A stretch of 64,000 nucleotides of DNA from Corallococcus macrosporus (GCF_017302985.1 NZ_JAFIMU010000004.1:635001-699000), one strand, 5' to 3'. Shown: positions 28,266-37,964, counted from the stretch's first letter. Made by a program: numbers and translations. The notes: generated from the letters alone by a model not told the origin.

Positions 28266-31046
28266 CTACTGGTACAGCAGGACCTTGTTCACCCAGCGCA
28301 TCCCGGGCTGTTTGCTGCTCCAGTCGAGGCGCTCGGCGCGCAGGGCCTGGGAGGGCTCCTCGCCGGACTGGATGCGCTCCCGCACCGCGCGGAAGAAGGC
28401 GCCCGCGTCGTTCGGAATCTCCGCCGTGGCGGCGAAGACGGCCCGGGCCCCGGACGCGACGAACGCCTGCGGCAGCGAGGACGTCTCATGCAGGATGGGC
28501 GCGAGGCGTGCCGCGCTGCACGCGCCCAGCACCACCAGCGGCGCGCCCCGCAGGTGACGGCGGCGCAGCTCCTCCGCGGTGAGCGCGTAGCGGCCGTCCT
28601 GCTGCGGCGACAGCGCGATGATCGTGGCGTCCGACAGCGCGCGGTCCACCACGCCGTGCGCGTGGATGTCGATGTCCGTGGCCTGCTCCATCGCCTCCAG
28701 CACGCGCTCGGGCGTGGCCTGCGCGCCCTTGAGCCGCAAGAGCCGCTGCGCGCCCGCGAGGTCCACGTCCATGGCGGAGGGCAGCCGCGCCAGCCGCAGC
28801 GTCATGGGCGGCTCCACGTCCGACACGACGACGTGCAGCGGAGGCTTCGCGGAGGACGCCGTCTGCATGCCCGTGCTGACCCGGTAGCTCCAGGCCAGGT
28901 CCGACGGCAGGATGCCCGCGCGGCTGTCCAGGGGCGGCGCGGCCAGCACCGCCACGCGGGGACAGTCGCGCAGCAGGGCCACCAGGTCATCGGGCACCAG
29001 CCCCGTCAGGTCGTCGCGCAGGGGCGTCGTGCGGGAAGCGTCGTAGCGCCCCTGCACCTGGCCCTTCGTCCCGCGCACCACCGTCACCGTGCGCTCGGCC
29101 TCCACCGCCGCGGCCAGCACGCAGCCCTCCGGGACGGGCACCTGGAGGCTCTCGGCCACCACGTTCATCGCCTCGCGGAAGGCGCCGGCGTGGCCCGCGC
29201 TCACCGCCAGCGTCTGGAAGGCCACCGCCCTCGCGTCGCGCGCGTCCGCGTTCACGCGCAGCAGCGGCTCCGCCTCCGCGATGGCCTGCCGGAGGACCTG
29301 CTGGCCCTGTTGCCAGTCGCGGTCCACCTCGAACCGTCCCCGGATGAGCGTGGCCAGCACGCGCCGTCCCGCGTTCTCCCGCAGTGGCGTCGCCCGGTCC
29401 AACGCCGCCTTCAGGCGCGCCTCGTCCGACGGCCGGGGCGCCAGCCGCGCCAGGTCCGCGAGGATCCACGCACTCTGGAGCCCGGGGGACTGGCCGCACG
29501 CCAGCGACTCCTCCAGCTCCTGCCGCGCCTCCTGGGGCCGGAAGCGCATCAGCGCCAGCGAGGCCAGGTTGAGGTGCGCCTGCGTGCGAGCCCTGCAGTC
29601 ATCGGGCTGCCGGGCCAGGGACTCGACGAGGTAGGCGCGCGAGAGCGCCACCCGCACCTGGAAGCGCGTCGCGTTGGCCAGCATCACCAGCGCGAAGCCC
29701 TCCCGGTCCCACTCCCCCAGCGCGGCGGCCTCCTGCCACGCAGCCTGCGCGGACTCCTCCGCTTCCAGCAGCCGGTTCGACGCGGTCGCGCGGCTGCTCA
29801 AGCGCAGGAGCACGTCCACGCAGCGCAGGGGCAGCTTGTTCGCGCGGCATTCGTTCAGCATCTCCCGCAGCCGGTCCCCGGCCTGGGGGCCCTGGCCCGC
29901 CAGGTCTTCCAGCCGCGCCACCTCCTGCGCCACGCGCGAGAGGACCCACGGATCCGGCTCTCCCACCGTCAGGGCGCGCAGCTCCTCCTGCGTGCGCGCC
30001 ACGCCCGGCGTGCGCAGCAGCGCGCCCAGCAGCACGTCCTTCGCCGTGGTCTCCTGGCGCAGCCGCTCGATGAGGCTCGCCGGATTGGGATGCGCGTCCT
30101 GCACCAGCTTCGCGTACTCCCGCGCCAACGGTGCCCGGCGCGCGAAGTCCAGCGCCGCCACCCGCTTCACGGTGTCCTCCAGCAGGGTGCCACCGGCCGC
30201 ATGGTCCAGCACCCGCGCCAGCGGCAGCAGCTCCTGGACCTGCGCGGCGTCCTCCGCGGTCGCCAGCAGCTCGTAGAAGGACTCGCGCGCCATGCCCGGG
30301 AAGCGGGCCGCGCCCTCCAGCGGCAGCGGCGCCTGGGGCGAGCGCAGCCGGGCGAGGAACGCCTCGTGCGTGGCCTTCCATGCATCCGCTCGCGACTGGA
30401 AGCGGGCGCGCAACGTCCGCGCCTGCTCGCGCGCCTCGTCGCTCCAGCCGGGCTCGCCCTTCGCGGCCACCGCCTCGAACGCCGTGGCCGCCAGCAGCGT
30501 CAGCCCCAGCTCGCGCGCCATCACGGCCTGGTTCCAGCGCGCCTGCGGGTGCTCGGGCATGGCCTCCAGCGTGGCGTCCAGCAACGTCAGGGCCTCGTCG
30601 GAGCGGCCGCGCAGGATGGCGACGGCGGCCAGGTCGCTGTCCCGGTCCAGCGACGGCGACGTGCGCGTCAGGTACGCGAGCGCCTGCTCCGTGTCGCCAT
30701 GCAGCAGGTAGCTGATGCCCACGCCGTGCGCATCCCCGCGCTCCTCCAGGCGGGACAGCGCGCCCAGCGGCACCGGTGGGGCCAGCGTGTCCCCGCCCCG
30801 GGGCGGCGCATACGGGCGGTAGCCATCCGCGGCGGGGTGGCTCAGGCGCACCTCCAGGGGACGGTGGGGCGCGTCCGAGAGCCACAGCGCCGGGGTCTCC
30901 GGCCCGGAGCCGTGCTGCCTCCAGGCGCGCACGGCGACGAAGCCCAGGGCCATGCAGAGCACCAGGGCCAAAAGGCCGCCGATGCGCGTCACGCCATTGC
31001 GCCCCGGAAGGCGCGTGCCTCGGGGCGTCTGCCACATGCCAGCCAT
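28266..31046 (-). CDS. Membrane-anchored TPR protein with CHAT protease domain
   Basis: A 926-residue protein. An N-terminal membrane helix (about residues 21-40) is followed by a long alpha-helical, TPR-like region (about 90-640), and a C-terminal CHAT caspase-like domain (about 700-926). The catalytic pair is visible: His797 in IHAHG and Cys843 in VLGACSAARL. CHAT proteases cleave partner proteins, and some act in bacterial defence or cell death. ATG at 31046 has GGGAGG six bases upstream. It is convergent with the JmjC genes and is separated from the upstream peptidase gene by a terminator. The partner is unknown. Confidence 0.85.
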   Translation of the reverse strand: MAGMWQTPRGTRLPGRNGVTRIGGLLALVLCMALGFVAVRAWRQHGSGPETPALWLSDAPHRPLEVRLSHPAADGYRPYAPPRGGDTLAPPVPLGALSRLEERGDAHGVGISYLLHGDTEQALAYLTRTSPSLDRDSDLAAVAILRGRSDEALTLLDATLEAMPEHPQARWNQAVMARELGLTLLAATAFEAVAAKGEPGWSDEAREQARTLRARFQSRADAWKATHEAFLARLRSPQAPLPLEGAARFPGMARESFYELLATAEDAAQVQELLPLARVLDHAAGGTLLEDTVKRVAALDFARRAPLAREYAKLVQDAHPNPASLIERLRQETTAKDVLLGALLRTPGVARTQEELRALTVGEPDPWVLSRVAQEVARLEDLAGQGPQAGDRLREMLNECRANKLPLRCVDVLLRLSSRATASNRLLEAEESAQAAWQEAAALGEWDREGFALVMLANATRFQVRVALSRAYLVESLARQPDDCRARTQAHLNLASLALMRFRPQEARQELEESLACGQSPGLQSAWILADLARLAPRPSDEARLKAALDRATPLRENAGRRVLATLIRGRFEVDRDWQQGQQVLRQAIAEAEPLLRVNADARDARAVAFQTLAVSAGHAGAFREAMNVVAESLQVPVPEGCVLAAAVEAERTVTVVRGTKGQVQGRYDASRTTPLRDDLTGLVPDDLVALLRDCPRVAVLAAPPLDSRAGILPSDLAWSYRVSTGMQTASSAKPPLHVVVSDVEPPMTLRLARLPSAMDVDLAGAQRLLRLKGAQATPERVLEAMEQATDIDIHAHGVVDRALSDATIIALSPQQDGRYALTAEELRRRHLRGAPLVVLGACSAARLAPILHETSSLPQAFVASGARAVFAATAEIPNDAGAFFRAVRERIQSGEEPSQALRAERLDWSSKQPGMRWVNKVLLYQ

Positions 31047-31110
31047 CCGGGGCCTCCCGCGTGCCCCCGCAGCATCTCCGCGGGTCCTGCGGGCACCAGT
31101 CTAGGGCCAA

Positions 31111-31139
31111 TGCCCCCGGGCATGACAAACCCGGGGGCA
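31111..31139 (-). terminator. Terminator after the M14 peptidase gene
   Basis: A perfect 10-base inverted repeat TGCCCCCGGG / CCCGGGGGCA with a nine-base loop lies 24 bases beyond the stop codon of the minus-strand M14 peptidase gene, before the CHAT gene. Confidence 0.65.
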
Positions 31140-31163
31140 TGGCGGCGTCCGGTGGCGAACCGC

Positions 31164-32828
31164 CTACTCCACCTTCTGGGGGGCCCGCGTGGACTCCACC
31201 ACCCGGTGGATGGGGTACAGCTCGCCCACCTTCAGGCTGTCATCCAGGAACTGCCAGCGGCAGAAGCCGTCGTCCGAGTGCGGCTCCAGCAGGTAGGTGA
31301 TGAGCGTGCCCGTGCGCTGGTCGGTGCCCACCAGCAGGGTGCCGGCGGGGAACTCCTGCTCGGAGCGCTCGGGGGCCACGGTGAGGATGGTCTCGAAGCG
31401 CACCGGCTTGGGCTTCTGGCTGAGCGGCACCTCGTCCTGTCCCGGGGGCGGCACGTTGGCGGCGACGTCCGGGCTGAAGGTCTCCTCCTTGCGCGCGATG
31501 CGGTAGCTGTCCACCTGGAAGCGCTGCGCCTTGGCCAGCTTCTCGTAGCGGATGCCGTGGCCGTCCAGGCGCGAGGCCAGCGACGCGGGCACCAGGTACC
31601 CGGCCGGCGTGCTCACGACCTGCGTGGGCACGAAGGTGCGGTGGTGCGGCGTCTTGTAGACCTTCTTGCGCTTGCCCGGGTAGCGCCGGGCTTCGATGCT
31701 CGCCTCGTCGAAGGAGTTGATGACGGCGGTGTCACCGTCCTTCACGTAGGCCGGGTAGTCGAACACCAGCGCGCCGTCCGACGCGCGCTGCGCGACGCCG
31801 TAGTTGATGCCCACCCACTCGCGCACGCTGGGGTTCTGGCCGCGCGCGATGATGGCCGCCTCCTCGAACTCGGTGACGCGGCGGTACTCCTTCGCGTAGC
31901 GGGCCGCGTCGCGGATGAGCTCCAGCACCCACGCGCGGATGACGGCGCAGCGGCGGGGGAAGTCGATGTAGCTGTACGTCTCCAAGAGCACGTCCAGCCG
32001 GCCCAGCAGGCCGCGGTAGTGGCTGCCGAAGCGGGGCAGGGCGGGGTAGGTGTGCCAGCCGGAGCGCGGGTCGCCCTCCTTGCGGAAGTTGCCGTACCAG
32101 AAGCTGTCGAAGCCGTGCTTCGTCTTCACCGCGGCGGACACGCGCTCGGCCAGCTCGCGGTTGTAGTCGCGCGAGGTGTGCAGGAGCTCCGCGTTGCCGT
32201 GCGGGATGTCGAAGGTGAGGTCGAACCCGTGGATGCTGCCGTCGGTGGTGTGGCAGTCCACGAAGAGGTGCGGCCACCATGCCTGGTACAGCTTCGCCAG
32301 GGCGCGCGTCTCCGGGGCCTCCTGCTTCATGTTGTCGCGGTTGAGGTTCCAGCCCTCGCCCGTGTAGCGCATGCCCACGCCGCCGGGCGGGTTGACCTGG
32401 CCCTCCAGGTTCTTCAGGTCCAGCGCGCGGTTGCCCTTGCTGATGCGGTCGTTGCCGTCCGGGTTGAAGTTGGGGACGAAGACGATGCACAGCCGGTCCA
32501 GGAGCTTCTTGCCCATGGACGTGAGCGTGAGGTCGCGCGCGAGCGCCTGGAGGGTCTCCTTGCCCTCCACCTCACCGGCGTGGATGTTGGCCTCCACCAT
32601 CACGATGAGCTTCTTCTGCTTCTTCGCCAGCTCCGGCGTGAAGCAGTTGCGGTCGCTGAGGATGAGCGACATGAGCGGCTGGCCTTCACCGCTCTGGCCG
32701 AAGTCCACGCGCTTCGCGAGCTTCGTCTGGGCACACAGGGCGTCGACGAAGGCGACCACGTCGGCGCTGCGGGACGTTTCCTGGTAGTCGGTGGCTTCCG
32801 CGCGGGTGAGCAGCTTGGGAGTGGGCAT
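31164..32828 (-). CDS. M14-family zinc carboxypeptidase
   Basis: A 554-residue predicted metallocarboxypeptidase without a signal peptide. Zinc-site signatures are NIHAGEVEGKE (HxxE) and VDCHTTDG (second His), with the substrate-binding NLNRD between them. The N-terminal half (about residues 35-330) holds the catalytic domain, and the C-terminal part is an extra domain of unknown role, making it longer than a bare M14 domain. M14 enzymes remove C-terminal residues from peptides or cut murein peptides. It is divergent from the lipoprotein trio. Confidence 0.87.
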   Translation of the reverse strand: MPTPKLLTRAEATDYQETSRSADVVAFVDALCAQTKLAKRVDFGQSGEGQPLMSLILSDRNCFTPELAKKQKKLIVMVEANIHAGEVEGKETLQALARDLTLTSMGKKLLDRLCIVFVPNFNPDGNDRISKGNRALDLKNLEGQVNPPGGVGMRYTGEGWNLNRDNMKQEAPETRALAKLYQAWWPHLFVDCHTTDGSIHGFDLTFDIPHGNAELLHTSRDYNRELAERVSAAVKTKHGFDSFWYGNFRKEGDPRSGWHTYPALPRFGSHYRGLLGRLDVLLETYSYIDFPRRCAVIRAWVLELIRDAARYAKEYRRVTEFEEAAIIARGQNPSVREWVGINYGVAQRASDGALVFDYPAYVKDGDTAVINSFDEASIEARRYPGKRKKVYKTPHHRTFVPTQVVSTPAGYLVPASLASRLDGHGIRYEKLAKAQRFQVDSYRIARKEETFSPDVAANVPPPGQDEVPLSQKPKPVRFETILTVAPERSEQEFPAGTLLVGTDQRTGTLITYLLEPHSDDGFCRWQFLDDSLKVGELYPIHRVVESTRAPQKVE

Positions 32829-32953
32829 AGGTGCCGCGCATCCGAGCGCTCCGGACCTGCCGCGTCAAGCACGCGCGAGGTGGGGCTTCTTGCCGCACCG
32901 TGGCGGTGTCCCATATGAAACCCGACAGAAAGACGTGCAGTGGAGGGGGCTTC

Positions 32954-34009
32954 ATGATGCGGAGTGATCAGCGGCGCGGGAACGCGCTGGGTGTGCTGCT
33001 GCTGGGATGCGCGGTGGTGTGGGGCGCCGGATGCAAGAAGGAGCAGCCCCAGGCGAGCGCGCCCGTGGATGCGGGCGTCGTGGCCGTGGCCGCCGTGGAC
33101 GCGGGCGTTCCGGACGCGGGAGCAGTGACGACGGCGAAGGTGGCGAAGCCGCTGCGGTTCTCCGACGTGACGCTCCGGCCCCAGAACAGCATCACCGTGA
33201 TGGTGACCTACACGCTGACCAACCCGGGGACGGCGCAGGGGCGCGGGGATGCGTGCCTGTCCCTTCACGACGACCAGGGCGCGGTCATCGAAGTGAAGCG
33301 CATGGGCGGCATCACCGTGAAGGGCGGGACGACGGACACGTTCGAGGACAGGGTGTCCCTGGGCTCGACGTCCTGGACGCAGACCCGGACCGTGATGCTC
33401 TACACGGCGGGCGAGTACCACTGCTCGAATGGAGTGCCCGCGGCGACCAGTGAGCTCCTGCGCCTGCTGCCCACGGGCCAGCCTGCTCCGGCGGACGCAC
33501 CCGCGCCCCGGGAACTCCAGGCCTCGCAGGTGGCCGACTTCGAGGTGTCCAACGTCGAGGTGACCCAGGCCGGCCTGTCCGACGACTACAACGTCACGTA
33601 CACGGTGAAGAACGTGAGCGACCACCGGGCGTCAGGCTCGGGGTGCCTGCGGGCCTACCTGGGGAAGGAGGACGCGCCCCACCTGGAGGAGTCCCCGGTG
33701 GGAGACTTCAGCCTGGCCCCGGGGGCTTCGGAGACGGTCAAGGACTCCATCGTCTTCGACAACGACCGGAACTGGGACCGGGTGACGGTGCTGCGCCTCT
33801 TCACCAGCCCCTACGGCTGCGCGGACGACGCGGACACGGACAACACGGGCTTCAAGTTCACGAAGCCCGAGTCCATCCACGCGCCGGAGGAAGGAGTGGA
33901 GGCCGAGCCCGTCAGTTATCCCGAGGACGAAACGGGGATGGACTCGAGCGACGCCTACGAGCCGGAAGAGGAGGCCAACCACGAGCAGCAGACGACCCAT
34001 GGGGAGTGA
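32954..34009 (+). CDS. Tandem lipoprotein 1 with two related beta domains
   Basis: A 351-residue lipoprotein. A signal sequence with lipobox GAGC is followed by KKEQPQASAPVDAG, a stretch shared by all three tandem genes. The body has two copies of one domain: FSDVTLRP...YTLTNPG in the first half and FEVSNVEV...YTVKNVS in the second. These resemble CARDB-like adhesion/immunoglobulin folds. The tail is acidic with the motif TGMDSSDAYEPEEE. GGAGGGGG precedes the ATG at 32954. Start of a three-gene operon; the next gene overlaps by 11 bases. Function unknown. Confidence 0.78.
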   Translation: MMRSDQRRGNALGVLLLGCAVVWGAGCKKEQPQASAPVDAGVVAVAAVDAGVPDAGAVTTAKVAKPLRFSDVTLRPQNSITVMVTYTLTNPGTAQGRGDACLSLHDDQGAVIEVKRMGGITVKGGTTDTFEDRVSLGSTSWTQTRTVMLYTAGEYHCSNGVPAATSELLRLLPTGQPAPADAPAPRELQASQVADFEVSNVEVTQAGLSDDYNVTYTVKNVSDHRASGSGCLRAYLGKEDAPHLEESPVGDFSLAPGASETVKDSIVFDNDRNWDRVTVLRLFTSPYGCADDADTDNTGFKFTKPESIHAPEEGVEAEPVSYPEDETGMDSSDAYEPEEEANHEQQTTHGE

Positions 34010-34904
34010 TCCGCGGAAGGTGCTGGTGTTGTTGGGCCTCGCGGCGGTGTGTGGGGTCGGGTGCAAGAAGGAGCAGCCTCAGGCGAGCGCGCCCGTGGAC
34101 GCGGGCGTTCCTGACGCGGGCCCCCTGGCGAAGATTTCGAAGCCCCTGCGCTTCTCGAACGTGGGGCTGAAGCGCGTGGAGGACGGCGGCGTGACCGTGA
34201 CCTACACGCTCACCAACCCGGGCACGGTGCAGGGGCGCGGGAAGACGTGCCTGATGCTGCTGGATGATCACGACCTGGCCATCGAGGTCCGGTGGCTCGG
34301 GAGCATCACCGTGAAGGGCGGGTTGGAGGACACGTTCGAGGACGGGACGAACGTGGACGACCTGCAGTGGAACCAGGCCCGCTCCGTCCTGCTCTACACG
34401 ACGGCGGACAAGGACCACTGCGATGCCCACCCCCTCCAGCCGACCAGTGAGCCCTTCCGGATGCTCCCGACGGGAGCCCCCGCGCCCGCGAACCTGTTGC
34501 TGCCCGCTCCGCCGCCGGAGCCGGCGCCGGAGGACTTCGAGGTGTCCGGCCTCCAGCTCCAGCAGGCCGGGACCCCAACGGAGCCCTCCCTCACGTTCAC
34601 GGTGAAGAACGTGAGCGGCCACCGGGCCTCCGGGTCGGGGTGCCTGCGAGCCTATGCGCGGGAAGGCGCCTACGCCCTGGAGGAGGTCGACGTCGGGGCA
34701 TTCGACCTGGCCCCGAAGGCTTCGTCGACCCAGACGGTCCCCGTGGCCTTCCACAAGGCCAGACATTGGGAGGAGGCGACGGTGCTGCGCTTCTTCGTGG
34801 ACCGCTATGGCTGCGTCATGTCCGGGAGCGCCGGCAACCCGGGCCAGCCGGTCAACCTCCCGGCGAAGGCCGGCAGTGAAGAGGCTCGGCATGATGCGGA
34901 GTGA
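33999..34904 (+). CDS. Tandem lipoprotein 2 with two related beta domains
   Basis: A 301-residue paralogue of the preceding lipoprotein. The lipobox is VGC, followed by the same KKEQPQASAPVDAG leader. Both beta domains are present (FSNVGLKR...YTLTNPG and FEVSGLQL...FTVKNVS), each with a conserved cysteine pair. The acidic C-terminal tail seen in copies 1 and 3 is missing, and the protein ends soon after the second domain. The gene overlaps both neighbours, so all three are probably translated together. Confidence 0.78.
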   Translation: MGSDPRKVLVLLGLAAVCGVGCKKEQPQASAPVDAGVPDAGPLAKISKPLRFSNVGLKRVEDGGVTVTYTLTNPGTVQGRGKTCLMLLDDHDLAIEVRWLGSITVKGGLEDTFEDGTNVDDLQWNQARSVLLYTTADKDHCDAHPLQPTSEPFRMLPTGAPAPANLLLPAPPPEPAPEDFEVSGLQLQQAGTPTEPSLTFTVKNVSGHRASGSGCLRAYAREGAYALEEVDVGAFDLAPKASSTQTVPVAFHKARHWEEATVLRFFVDRYGCVMSGSAGNPGQPVNLPAKAGSEEARHDAE

Positions 34905-35997
34905 CGGGTGGGCGCGGCTTCTGTGCGCGTGGCTCGTGGGGAGCGCGGTGCTGTGGGGAGCGGGCTGCAAGAAGGAGCAGCCCCAGGCGAGCGCCGTGCC
35001 TGACGCGGGCGGCGGGGCCCGGGTGCAGGCGGGTGTTCCGGACGCGAAGCCGGCTGCGAAGGAGGTGAAGCCGCTGAAGTTCTCCGGCGTGACCCTCAAG
35101 CGCACCACTCCGTATACCGTGGACGTCACGTACACGCTCACCAACGTGGGGACGGCGCAGGCGCGTGGAAGCTCATGCCTGGCGCTGTTGGACGAGAAGG
35201 GCTTCGTCATCCATGAAGGGCCACTGGGAAGCATCACCGTGAAGGGCGGCACGGATGACGTCTTCGTCGACCGCGCCTACGTGGTGGAGGCCTCCTGGAA
35301 GGAGGCCCTGACGGTGCTTCTGTACACGGCCCGGGAGAATCACTGCCTGGACGACGCATTCCAGGCGGCCAGCGAGCCGTTGCGGCTGCGTCCCACGGGA
35401 AGCCCTTCCTCCGGGGACGCGCCGGCGCCCCGACGGCCGGGGAAGCCACAGCCGGGAGAACTCGTGCTGTCCGACGTCGACCTGCGGAAGTCGGGCGAAG
35501 ACAACGCGTACCGCCTCCAGTACACCGTGAAGAACGTGAGCGCCCGGCGCATCAACGCCGATGCCTGCTTCCAGGGCTATGGCCCGGACGAGGACGTGAG
35601 CGAGGACAGGGCCTCCGTGTTGGCGAACCCGCTGCGCATCCTCAGCCTGGCGGCCGGTGCCACGGAGACCTTCACCAGCACCGTCGACCTCGTGGATGCA
35701 CAGCGCTGGGACGAGGTGGTCGCGCTGGACGTGTTCCTCGATGCGCGGGGATGCAAGACGAAGCCGGTGGCGGCGCCAGCCCGAGTGCGGTTCGACATGC
35801 CCAAGGTCGTTCCTGTTCTCGGAGAGGAAACGACCGGGGAGGACGAAGGCGACTCCGATGAGGACGCGGCGGAGCTGGACGCGCCCGCCGCCCCTGACGA
35901 GGAGGCGACGGGGATGGACTCGAGCGACGTGTATGATCCGGAAGAGGAGTTCCCTCCGGAGCCGACGCCTCCGGATGATGAAGAGACGCCGGACTGA
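34891..35997 (+). CDS. Tandem lipoprotein 3 with two related beta domains
   Basis: A 368-residue third paralogue. Lipobox GAGC, the KKEQPQASA leader, two beta domains (FSGVTLKR...YTLTNVG and LSDVDLRK...YTVKNVS), and a long acidic tail that repeats the TGMDSSDVYDPEEE motif of copy 1. The start ATG (34891) lies 14 bases inside the end of copy 2. The three genes have clearly arisen by tandem duplication of a unit that was itself internally duplicated. Confidence 0.78.
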   Translation: MMRSDGWARLLCAWLVGSAVLWGAGCKKEQPQASAVPDAGGGARVQAGVPDAKPAAKEVKPLKFSGVTLKRTTPYTVDVTYTLTNVGTAQARGSSCLALLDEKGFVIHEGPLGSITVKGGTDDVFVDRAYVVEASWKEALTVLLYTARENHCLDDAFQAASEPLRLRPTGSPSSGDAPAPRRPGKPQPGELVLSDVDLRKSGEDNAYRLQYTVKNVSARRINADACFQGYGPDEDVSEDRASVLANPLRILSLAAGATETFTSTVDLVDAQRWDEVVALDVFLDARGCKTKPVAAPARVRFDMPKVVPVLGEETTGEDEGDSDEDAAELDAPAAPDEEATGMDSSDVYDPEEEFPPEPTPPDDEETPD

Positions 35998-36019
35998 GGG
36001 AGCAGCGACATGGACCGGC

Positions 36020-36832
36020 CTATGGCGCGTCGCGCACGGGCATCCCGAGGATGTACGTGACGACGCCCTTGCCCTTCTCACGCACCTGGCCCACCTCCCA
36101 GGTGTAGCCCGGGCGCTGGAGGCTCTGGGTCAGGGCCTTCAGTTCCTCCGGCCGATGGGCTCGCAGCGTGGACACCAGCCCGTCCCATGCGAGCGCCAGC
36201 GGCGCCACCGGCACCACGTAGGTGAGCAGCAGGCGCAGCGGCGTCAGCGGCCGGATGAGCGGCGTGAAGAGCAGCACCAGCAACGGCACCAGCAACGTTC
36301 CCAGGACGCCGCCCGGCGTGCGGTGCACGACCTCGAAGGCCGCGAAGGCTTCGCCCCTGCGCTGGGCGTCCTCCAGCACCTCGCGGACCTCCTCCGGGCG
36401 GAAGTGGTGCAAGGCGTTGAAGAGCGTTCGCATGCCGCGCAGGTCTTCGGGCACCTTTCGCGCGTCCACGGGTCTGGGTAGGTACGTTGCGCCTTCGGCC
36501 CGTGCTCGCTCGGCGGCCTCCGCGTTGGGGTACAGGTCCGTGAGCACGGCCTGTGTCTTCAAGCCGTGCCGCGCTTCCAGCAGCCGCTGCATTCGAGGCA
36601 CGGGCCCCCGGCCACCGGAGCCCAGGTCCACCAGCGTCTCCGTGCCTGAGGCCCGCAGCCCCTTCGCGAGCACGTCCGCCGCCACGTCGAACAACCCCAT
36701 CCGCGAGGACACCGTGTGCAGGTAGTCCGTGGACAGGTTCCTCGCCGCGCGTGGATACCAGGGCTGATCAATCAGTTCGAAGAGGTGCAGGCGGGGCAGC
36801 AGGGCGGGGGGCTCGGTGGCGGTGGAGTCCAT
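36020..36832 (-). CDS. SAM-dependent methyltransferase-like protein with hydrophobic insert
   Basis: A 270-residue protein. The glycine-rich SAM motif VDLGSGGRGPV lies near residue 70, followed by acidic motif II-like residues (LTDLYPN), consistent with a class I methyltransferase. A strongly hydrophobic stretch of about 40 residues near position 180-220 may make two membrane helices, which is unusual for the family. An in-frame GTG lies 12 codons upstream. It is convergent with the lipoprotein trio and divergent from an AraC-type regulator that may control it. Confidence 0.65.
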   Translation of the reverse strand: MDSTATEPPALLPRLHLFELIDQPWYPRAARNLSTDYLHTVSSRMGLFDVAADVLAKGLRASGTETLVDLGSGGRGPVPRMQRLLEARHGLKTQAVLTDLYPNAEAAERARAEGATYLPRPVDARKVPEDLRGMRTLFNALHHFRPEEVREVLEDAQRRGEAFAAFEVVHRTPGGVLGTLLVPLLVLLFTPLIRPLTPLRLLLTYVVPVAPLALAWDGLVSTLRAHRPEELKALTQSLQRPGYTWEVGQVREKGKGVVTYILGMPVRDAP

Positions 36833-36928
36833 GCGGGACACGGTGCCGTCCACTCGCGGCCGGTGCACTGACCGGTCGCGCCAGAACGGCTTGCCGCTCG
36901 CGCCAAGCGGTCGCTAGCGTCCCTGCCC

Positions 36929-37951
36929 GTGACGTCCTCCGCTCCTCCTTCGCTCTCCGCCCGGCTTGCACGTCAGGGCCTGCTCGCGGCGGCGAAGCAG
37001 GGCGTGCCCGTGGAACGGCTCTGCGAGGAACTGGGCCTGCGATGGTCGGAGCTGGAGGACCCGGAGGCGCGCATCCCCTACGCCGCCCTGGACGAAATCC
37101 TGGAGCGCGCGGTGGCGCTCACCGGGGATGACAATCTGGGCCTCCACATGACCGGGCTGGACGTGATGGACGCGGATGACCCCGCGTCGCTCGTCATCCT
37201 CACCAGCGCCCACCTGCGCGAGGCCATGGCGCGCGGCTGCCGCTACCAGCGCGTCTGGGGCGACGGTGAGCGCTTCGTGGTGGAGGACACGCCGCGCGGG
37301 GTGCGCATGCGATTCACGCCGGTGGGCCCGTCCTGGCGGCCCGCGCACCGGCACCTCACCGAGCTGGCGCTGGTGCAACTGGCCATGGGCGTGCGCGTCT
37401 TCACCGGCGCGGACGTGCGGCCCCTGCGCGCGCGCTTCGTCCACGCGGCGCCCGCGGACACGCGCGAGCACGAAGCCCTCTTCGGCTGTCCGCTGGAGTT
37501 CAGCGCCCTGGCCAGTGACCTGGAGTTCTCCCACGCGGACGCGGACCGGCCCTTCGTCCACGCGGACGCGCTGCTCAACGCCGTCTTCGAACACCAGGCC
37601 CGCCGCGCGCTGGAGCGGCTGCCCGTCACCGACACCCTGTCGGACCGCGTGCGCGAACAGGTGCGGCGGACGCTGGCGGGCGGCGACTTCTCCTTCACCG
37701 CCGTGGCGCGGGCCCTGCGCGTTCCCCCGCGGACGTTGCAGCGCCAGGTGGCTGCGGAGGGCCGCACCTACGAAGGCATCCTGGAGGCGCTGCGGCGCGA
37801 GCTGTCCCAGGGCTACCTCCAGCGGCGCATGTCCATCGCGGAGGTGTCCTTCCTGCTGGGGTACGCGGATCCGGTGGCCTTCCACCGCGCCTTCAAGCGC
37901 TGGTGGAACACGTCCCCGGAGGCCTTCCGCCGGTCCCGCGCAGGGGGCTGA
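36929..37951 (+). CDS. AraC-family transcriptional regulator
   Basis: A 340-residue regulator. The N-terminal part (about residues 10-200) matches the arabinose-binding-type sensor region of OruR/ArgR-like AraC proteins, and the C-terminal 100 residues form the double helix-turn-helix domain (SFTAVARALRVPPRTLQRQ and MSIAEVSFLLGYADPVAFHRAFKRW). GTG start. It is divergent from the methyltransferase-like gene with 96 bases between them, the usual place for its operator. Confidence 0.87.
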   Translation: MTSSAPPSLSARLARQGLLAAAKQGVPVERLCEELGLRWSELEDPEARIPYAALDEILERAVALTGDDNLGLHMTGLDVMDADDPASLVILTSAHLREAMARGCRYQRVWGDGERFVVEDTPRGVRMRFTPVGPSWRPAHRHLTELALVQLAMGVRVFTGADVRPLRARFVHAAPADTREHEALFGCPLEFSALASDLEFSHADADRPFVHADALLNAVFEHQARRALERLPVTDTLSDRVREQVRRTLAGGDFSFTAVARALRVPPRTLQRQVAAEGRTYEGILEALRRELSQGYLQRRMSIAEVSFLLGYADPVAFHRAFKRWWNTSPEAFRRSRAGG

Positions 37952-37964
37952 CAGGCAAGCGGGC

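Noticed and set aside
28104-32918. A 1604-codon plus-strand open frame through the CHAT and M14 genes
   Set aside because: It is antisense to two well-supported minus-strand genes. Its product is low-complexity Arg/Gly/Ala/His, the expected shadow of high-GC coding DNA.
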